Source: Bacteroidota bacterium (GTDB lineage Bacteria; Bacteroidota; Bacteroidia; Bacteroidales; GCA-2748055). From it: a stretch of 57,871 bases of DNA. The position numbers and the translations under genes are program-made. Each line of letters starts with the position of its first letter. Position 1 is the stretch's first letter. The notes under the pieces were generated by a model. The model was not told the origin of the DNA. It saw nothing but the letters and a program-made list of their open reading frames with translations, and searched no databases. This document shows positions 53,555-57,871 of this stretch, piece by piece. The DNA lies in assembly GCA_024640885.1 (NCBI GenBank), contig JAHEEC010000015.1:1-57871 (forward strand), read 5' to 3'.

Positions 53555-55891
53555 ATGCCAAATTCCAGGTTCATAAAGTTTTTCATCATCATTGCTATTT
53601 TGTTATCAGCCAGTGAGGGCATTGGGAAGGTAATTGTGAGCGGTTATGTGCGAGATGCAGCAAGCGGAGAAGAGCTGATCGCTGCCAACGTAGCCATCCT
53701 TGAAACCGGTGCCGGGACCAATACCAATTCCTATGGGTATTATTCACTCTCCCTGGAACCGGGGTTCTATACCCTGGTCTTCTCCTATGTGGGCTACATT
53801 ACAGAAACCAGGCCTGTAACCCTGGGATCAGACCTGACCTTAAATGTGGAACTTGGCGAATTGAGACAGGAACTGGAAGAGGTGACCGTTGTTGCAGAAG
53901 CGGGTAATGCCAACATCACACGGTTGGAAACCGGCTCCACCCAGCTGGCCATCCAATCCATTCGCCGGATCCCGGCTTTGCTGGGCGAGGTGGACCTGAT
54001 CAAGGCAATCCAGTTGCTCCCCGGTGTGCAGGTGACGAGCGAAGGATCCTCCGGATTCAGCGTCAGGGGAGGGAGTCCGGATCAAAACCTGATCCTGCTG
54101 GATGAGGCCACGGTGTACAATGCCTCCCATTTATTGGGTTTCTTCTCGGTATTTAACAATGATGCCATCAAGGATGTAAAGCTCTACAAGGGGGATATCC
54201 CGGCCAGTTCCGGGGGGAGACTGGCCTCCTTGCTGGATATCCGGATGAAGGATGGAAACAACCGCAAATTCACTGCCACGGGAGGCATTGGAACAATCTC
54301 CAGCCGGCTCACTTTGGAGGGGCCTGTATTTACGGAAAAGGTCTCCTTTCTTCTGTCTGCCAGGCGGACCTATGCCGACATCTTCCTGCCTTTGGCAAAG
54401 GATACAGCCGTCAGGGATAACTCCCTGTTTTTTTATGACCTGAACGGGAAACTGAATTATACCATCAACGAAAAGAACAGGCTCTTCTTATCCGCATACT
54501 ACGGGAAGGATGTTTTCGCCAATGATTTTGCCGGGATGTATTTTGGAAACCGCACCTTCACTTTTCGCTGGAACCATCTTTTCAGTAAAAAGCTTTTCAG
54601 CAATTTCACATTGATCAATTCACTCTATTTCTATGACCTGGGAACTCCTGAAGGGGAGGTTCCCTTCTTCAACTGGCTGTCATTCCTGGAAGATTATGGT
54701 GTCAAAGGGGATTTTATCTGGTACCCGGCTCCGGAACATACCTTCCGGTTTGGAGCCTCCAGCTATCTACACGTGATCAAACCCGGTTCCATCAGGGTCG
54801 AGGATGCCGACGGGAACGAAACAGAATCCCAGCTCTCCAGCAATTATGCAATGGAGAACGGACTCTATTTCTCCGGTGAGTCCAGGTTCGGGGAGAACTT
54901 CTCCATGAGATACGGGCTCAGGTACAGTACGTTTCATAATGTGGGTGATGCCACCGTCTTTACCTATAACGCTGAATATGAAGTTATTGATTCCACTTTC
55001 TATGGCAGGGGGGAATTCTATAACTTTTACCAGGGTCTTGAACCGCGCTTTGCAGCGAACTACATGATCAATGAAAGAAGCTCCATTAAGGCAAGTTATT
55101 CCCGGACCCGCCAATACCTTCAGATGGCAAGCAATTCCACTGCCGGGACCCCGTTGGATATCTGGTTCCCGGCCTCTCCAAACATCAGGCCCCAGGTATC
55201 TGATCAATTGTCTCTTGGAATATTCAGAAACTTTCTCGCTAACAGGCTTGAATCATCCATTGAAATCTATTATAAAAAGATGAACAATGCCATAGATTTC
55301 AGGGATCATGCGCAGCTGCTGCTGAATCCAAGGCTGGAAGGTGAATTAAGGATCGGCGATGCCCGTGCCTATGGCGCTGAACTGTATTTGAAGTATGAAT
55401 CTGAAAAAATATCCGGCTGGATCAGTTATACCTATTCCCATGCAATCCGCGATATACCAGAGATTAATGATGGGAACCCGTATCCTACACCCTATGAGAA
55501 ACCGCACGACCTTGCCATTGTCTTCAGTTACAACCTTACCCCAAGGATCGTAATAGGTGCTAACTGGATCTATAGCACAGGGATTCCTTTCACACTTCCT
55601 TCCGGCAGGTATGAGGTGCTGGGAAACATTTTGCCGCTGTACACGGGGAGAAATGAATACAGGCTCCCTGACTATCACCGGATGGACCTCTCAGTGACCC
55701 TAACAGGGAAAGTGAAGCCAGGAAGAAGGTGGCAGGGCGAATGGAACTTCTCTGTGTACAATGCCTATGCCAGGAAAAATGTATGGACCCTGAATTTCCA
55801 GCAGGACAGTGAAAATCCTGACCTTACCTATGCAGAAATGACTTATCTGTTCTCTATCATACCGGCAATCACCTATAATTTTACATTCTGA
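53555..55891 (+). CDS. TonB-dependent outer-membrane receptor with N-terminal carboxypeptidase-like domain
   Basis: The protein has 778 residues. It has a signal peptide (about 1-25), a carboxypeptidase-regulatory-like beta domain (VSGYVRDAASGEELIAANVAI..., about 28-110), a plug domain with GVQVTSEGSSGFSVRGGSPDQNLILLDEATVYN (about 150-190), and a beta barrel up to the C-terminal aromatic ITYNFTF. It takes up a ligand across the outer membrane using TonB energy. The partner gene overlaps its stop by one base and encodes a DUF4249 lipoprotein, a recurrent pair in Bacteroidota that differs from SusCD. The substrate is unknown. Confidence 0.92.
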   Translation: MPNSRFIKFFIIIAILLSASEGIGKVIVSGYVRDAASGEELIAANVAILETGAGTNTNSYGYYSLSLEPGFYTLVFSYVGYITETRPVTLGSDLTLNVELGELRQELEEVTVVAEAGNANITRLETGSTQLAIQSIRRIPALLGEVDLIKAIQLLPGVQVTSEGSSGFSVRGGSPDQNLILLDEATVYNASHLLGFFSVFNNDAIKDVKLYKGDIPASSGGRLASLLDIRMKDGNNRKFTATGGIGTISSRLTLEGPVFTEKVSFLLSARRTYADIFLPLAKDTAVRDNSLFFYDLNGKLNYTINEKNRLFLSAYYGKDVFANDFAGMYFGNRTFTFRWNHLFSKKLFSNFTLINSLYFYDLGTPEGEVPFFNWLSFLEDYGVKGDFIWYPAPEHTFRFGASSYLHVIKPGSIRVEDADGNETESQLSSNYAMENGLYFSGESRFGENFSMRYGLRYSTFHNVGDATVFTYNAEYEVIDSTFYGRGEFYNFYQGLEPRFAANYMINERSSIKASYSRTRQYLQMASNSTAGTPLDIWFPASPNIRPQVSDQLSLGIFRNFLANRLESSIEIYYKKMNNAIDFRDHAQLLLNPRLEGELRIGDARAYGAELYLKYESEKISGWISYTYSHAIRDIPEINDGNPYPTPYEKPHDLAIVFSYNLTPRIVIGANWIYSTGIPFTLPSGRYEVLGNILPLYTGRNEYRLPDYHRMDLSVTLTGKVKPGRRWQGEWNFSVYNAYARKNVWTLNFQQDSENPDLTYAEMTYLFSIIPAITYNFTF

Positions 55892-56748
55892 TGAAGGTCC
55901 GGCATATACACAGGTTCTTCCCGCTCCTCATGGCGGTATTCTGTTCATGCACGGAGGTCATTGACATTGAACTGGACTCCACCTTCACCCAGATCGTGGT
56001 TTACGGAACAGTCACCAGTGATTCGGTCAGGCAGCAGGTTCAGCTTTCTACCTCAAGTGACTATTTTTCAAATGTATCCTCTCCCAGGTTGTCAGATGCC
56101 AGGGTGGAATTAGTATTCGAGGATCACCTTATCTGGCTGGAGGAGCATGATACCGTGCCTGGTTTGTATATGACTCCGGAGGCTTTCAGGGGAGTGCCGG
56201 GAACTACTTACCAGCTTCATGTGGGCAATGTGGATGTGAACGGCGACGGGATCATGGAAACTTACCATGCGGAAAGTACAATGCCCCGCGGGCCAAAACT
56301 GGATTCCATCAGCCTGATATATTTTGTGTCACCATTTGTTACCGGCTACCAGGTGTTGATGTATGCCAATGATCCGCCCACAAGGGACTGGTACAATTTC
56401 AAACTGTGGAAGAATCAGAACCTGTTGACCGCAAAACTATCCGACTATTTTGTACAGACCGATGATTTCTTCAATGGAACCTATGTCTACGGCCTGCCAG
56501 TTGGATTTCTTGCCGATGATAATCCTGAGGAGGCAGTTCATCCTGGGGATACCATCACCTTTGAATTGAACAGCATTGCACAGAGCTATTATCATTTTAT
56601 TGTAGATGCCCAGCTGGAAATTGCAGGAAATAATCCGTTGTTTTCAGGCCCCCCGGCCAATATCAGATCCAATATTGGCGGTGGAGGGCAGGGAGTATTC
56701 GCTGCTTACTATATTGACACGGTATCGGCCATCATTCCCATGGAATAA
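55891..56748 (+). CDS. DUF4249 lipoprotein, partner of the TonB receptor
   Basis: The protein has 285 residues. The N-terminus MKVRHIHRFFPLLMAVFCSC is a lipoprotein signal, with the lipobox Cys at position 20. The mature part starts TEVIDIELDSTFTQIVVYGTVTSD, the family pattern, followed by beta strands with VELVFEDHLIWLEE. Members accompany TonB receptors and probably sit on the cell surface as ligand-capturing partners. Translation is coupled to the receptor gene (TGATGA overlap). Confidence 0.88.
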   Translation: MKVRHIHRFFPLLMAVFCSCTEVIDIELDSTFTQIVVYGTVTSDSVRQQVQLSTSSDYFSNVSSPRLSDARVELVFEDHLIWLEEHDTVPGLYMTPEAFRGVPGTTYQLHVGNVDVNGDGIMETYHAESTMPRGPKLDSISLIYFVSPFVTGYQVLMYANDPPTRDWYNFKLWKNQNLLTAKLSDYFVQTDDFFNGTYVYGLPVGFLADDNPEEAVHPGDTITFELNSIAQSYYHFIVDAQLEIAGNNPLFSGPPANIRSNIGGGGQGVFAAYYIDTVSAIIPME

Positions 56749-56749
56749 G

Positions 56750-56777
56750 AAAAAAGGCTGCCCCTTCCGGGACAGCC
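56750..56777 (-). terminator. Rho-independent terminator of the leftward repeat-protein gene
   Basis: GGCTG-C-CCC (56756-56764) pairs with GGG-A-CAGCC (56769-56777) around TTCC, with one C/A mismatch. On the - strand it is followed by six T (56750-56755). It lies 27 bases past the stop of the 56805-57860 gene and may also slow transcription from the DUF4249 side. Confidence 0.7.
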
Positions 56778-56804
56778 TCCTGGTCTTCTCATCTGTAGTG
56801 TTGG

Positions 56805-57860
56805 TTAATAAAGGCCTATCTGCTGCTTGTTTTTCACCGCTATCTCGGGGATTCCATCGAAGGTGGTGATCAATCCCGTAACGGTCAGGTGTTCTCCCAG
56901 GAAGTAACGGTCAGGTCTCCAGTTGAACCTGCGGGCGATATTTCCGGGTAATACCACTGTGAACTGCTGGTTTGGGAAGTCCCCGCCGAAGAAGAGCAGG
57001 TAATCGTCGGTTTCCTGGTTGTACCAGGTGGCGTAAACCCTCCCGTAGACCATGGCGACCTCGCCCATGTTGAATTTGGCTTCGAAAACCGAAATGGTCT
57101 GGATCCTGTAACCGTAGTTGTATGCCCACCGGTACTCGGGGTACCACCTGCAATAATCCCTGTACATGTTCCTCGACCAGTAGATGTTGGTATAGGTCGG
57201 ATAGTAGAGTACATGATAGTTGTGCAGATAGGTATCATGGTGATAATGGATGTTCACCCTCGTGGTTGGGTATGCATAGTGGTAATGGTTCCCCCCGTAA
57301 TACCGTTCAGTGGAATATTTGTTTACCCTGCTGCTGGCACTCCGGGTAGGGGTGACATAGACAGTGGTATTTGCCTTCCTGTAGGTACTGCGTGGATTAT
57401 CAGAAGTAGCGATGCTGACAGGCCTCTGAACCTGTTGCGTGGTCCTCTGGCGCTCTACCTGGGGCTGCTGGGCCTGGCTGACAGGGTGCGTAGTCCTCTG
57501 GCGCTCTACCTGGGGCTGCTGGGTCTGGCGGACAGGCTGCGGACTCTTCTGGCGCTCTGCCTGGGGCTGCTGGGCCTGGCGGACAGGTTGCGGGCTCTTC
57601 TGGCGCTCTGCCTGGGGCTGCTGGGCCTGGCGGACAGGTTGCGGGCTCTTCTGGCGCTCTACCTGGGGCTGCAGGGCCTGGCGTGCTGGCTCAGCCACCC
57701 GGGCACTGGATGGAGTGGACTTTTTTGTGTAGGTCCTGGTGGCAGCAGGATTCTCCTTTTTCTCAGGAGTGCTGTTGCGACGTGCCGGTTGCGCCTGAAG
57801 GGCGATAATTCCAAATATCAGGGCAATCAGCGTAGCGAAGATATATTTTCTGGTTTTCAT
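56805..57860 (-). CDS. Secreted protein with 17-residue Gln/Pro repeats and OB-fold-like C-terminus
   Basis: The protein has 351 residues. A signal peptide (MKTRKYIFATLIALIFGIIALQA) is followed by a basic linker, five tandem 17-residue units rich in Gln, Pro and Arg (about 61-145), a Tyr/His-rich middle (about 180-250, with many YY, HYHY and WY groups), and a C-terminal domain (about 255-351) with VYGRVYATWYN, FTVVLPGNI and HLTVTGLITTFDGIPEIAV. This last part resembles OB-fold domains of exported proteins. Function unknown; a cell-surface or matrix role is only a guess. The gene begins 11 bases from the window end, so its promoter is outside. Confidence 0.75.
   Translation of the reverse strand: MKTRKYIFATLIALIFGIIALQAQPARRNSTPEKKENPAATRTYTKKSTPSSARVAEPARQALQPQVERQKSPQPVRQAQQPQAERQKSPQPVRQAQQPQAERQKSPQPVRQTQQPQVERQRTTHPVSQAQQPQVERQRTTQQVQRPVSIATSDNPRSTYRKANTTVYVTPTRSASSRVNKYSTERYYGGNHYHYAYPTTRVNIHYHHDTYLHNYHVLYYPTYTNIYWSRNMYRDYCRWYPEYRWAYNYGYRIQTISVFEAKFNMGEVAMVYGRVYATWYNQETDDYLLFFGGDFPNQQFTVVLPGNIARRFNWRPDRYFLGEHLTVTGLITTFDGIPEIAVKNKQQIGLY
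57426..57680 (-). repeat. Five tandem 51-bp coding repeats
   Basis: Five in-frame units of 51 bp encode the 17-residue Gln/Pro/Arg repeats of the secreted protein. The middle units are nearly identical in DNA, and the two distal ones (57426-57527) have diverged (KSP to RTT). Length changes by slippage or recombination are expected between strains. Confidence 0.85.
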
Positions 57861-57871
57861 GATTTCCCGGT

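Noticed and set aside
57426..57680. CRISPR-like repeat array
   Set aside because: The 51-bp units are contiguous, in frame, and part of a secreted protein; there are no spacers or cas genes.
1..57871. tRNA or rRNA genes
   Set aside because: I saw no tRNA-like cloverleaf or T-loop sequence and no rRNA segments on reading; short tRNAs could be missed without a tool.

Overview
The window is chromosomal DNA from a member of the Bacteroidota, most likely a Bacteroidales/Marinilabiliales-type organism. The evidence is a MoxR–DUF58–BatABCDE operon, a TonB-dependent receptor paired with a DUF4249 lipoprotein, a DUF6588 outer-membrane protein, a LexA-like XRE/S24 regulator beside dinB and a short dnaE, a fused E1 alpha/beta ketoacid dehydrogenase, and several TAnnTTTG (-7 type) boxes before genes. 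Most of the window is ordinary, densely packed core genome of roughly balanced GC content. The left 2.1 kb is clearly more AT-rich and looks acquired.

Layout. (a) 1-3406: a cassette-like accessory segment. Two perfectly identical 278-bp direct repeats (176-453 and 2119-2396) flank a two-gene AT-rich unit (a four-helix membrane protein and a SAM methyltransferase), with a tyrosine recombinase next to them. An attC-like foldable element at 446-609 lies directly after the methyltransferase stop codon. All genes point the same way, leftwards. (b) 3597-9045: TPR protein, phosphosulfolactate synthase (comA), DUF368 lipid-carrier translocase, aroE, acyl-ACP thioesterase, truA. (c) 9194-17846: MoxR/DUF58/Bat aerotolerance-type operon, including two extra unassigned proteins, followed by cstA. 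(d) 19617-31576: housekeeping genes (acylphosphatase, peroxidase, response regulator, free-Met sulfoxide reductase, RF3, C69 dipeptidase, threonine aldolase, queA, RNase P RNA, LolA-like protein, kdsA, rarA, DUF6588). (e) 31604-37804: YfcC-type transporter, TPR histidine kinase, RelA/SpoT-type ppGpp synthetase with a degenerate hydrolase domain. (f) 37824-44539: DNA-damage tolerance cluster with dnaE (short form), dinB, a divergent LexA-like repressor, a LON-domain protein and a YedK/HMCES-type protein. Two tandem copies of the palindrome TGATTA-N5-TAATCA lie between dinB and the repressor gene. (g) 44540-45473: a long gene-free stretch holding a GC-rich, hairpin-rich block that looks like a structured RNA on the + strand. 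(h) 45474-57860: serine hydrolase, an unrecognised 308-residue protein, branched-chain-type ketoacid dehydrogenase E2 and E1, flavodoxin, leuA, TonB receptor/DUF4249 pair, and a secreted repeat protein.

The four places most worth following up are the recombinase plus repeat array at the left end, the tandem palindromic operator at 42226-42265, the candidate structured RNA at about 44782-45150, and the uncharacterised protein at 46865-47791. All functional calls come from reading translated motifs; no database search was run.
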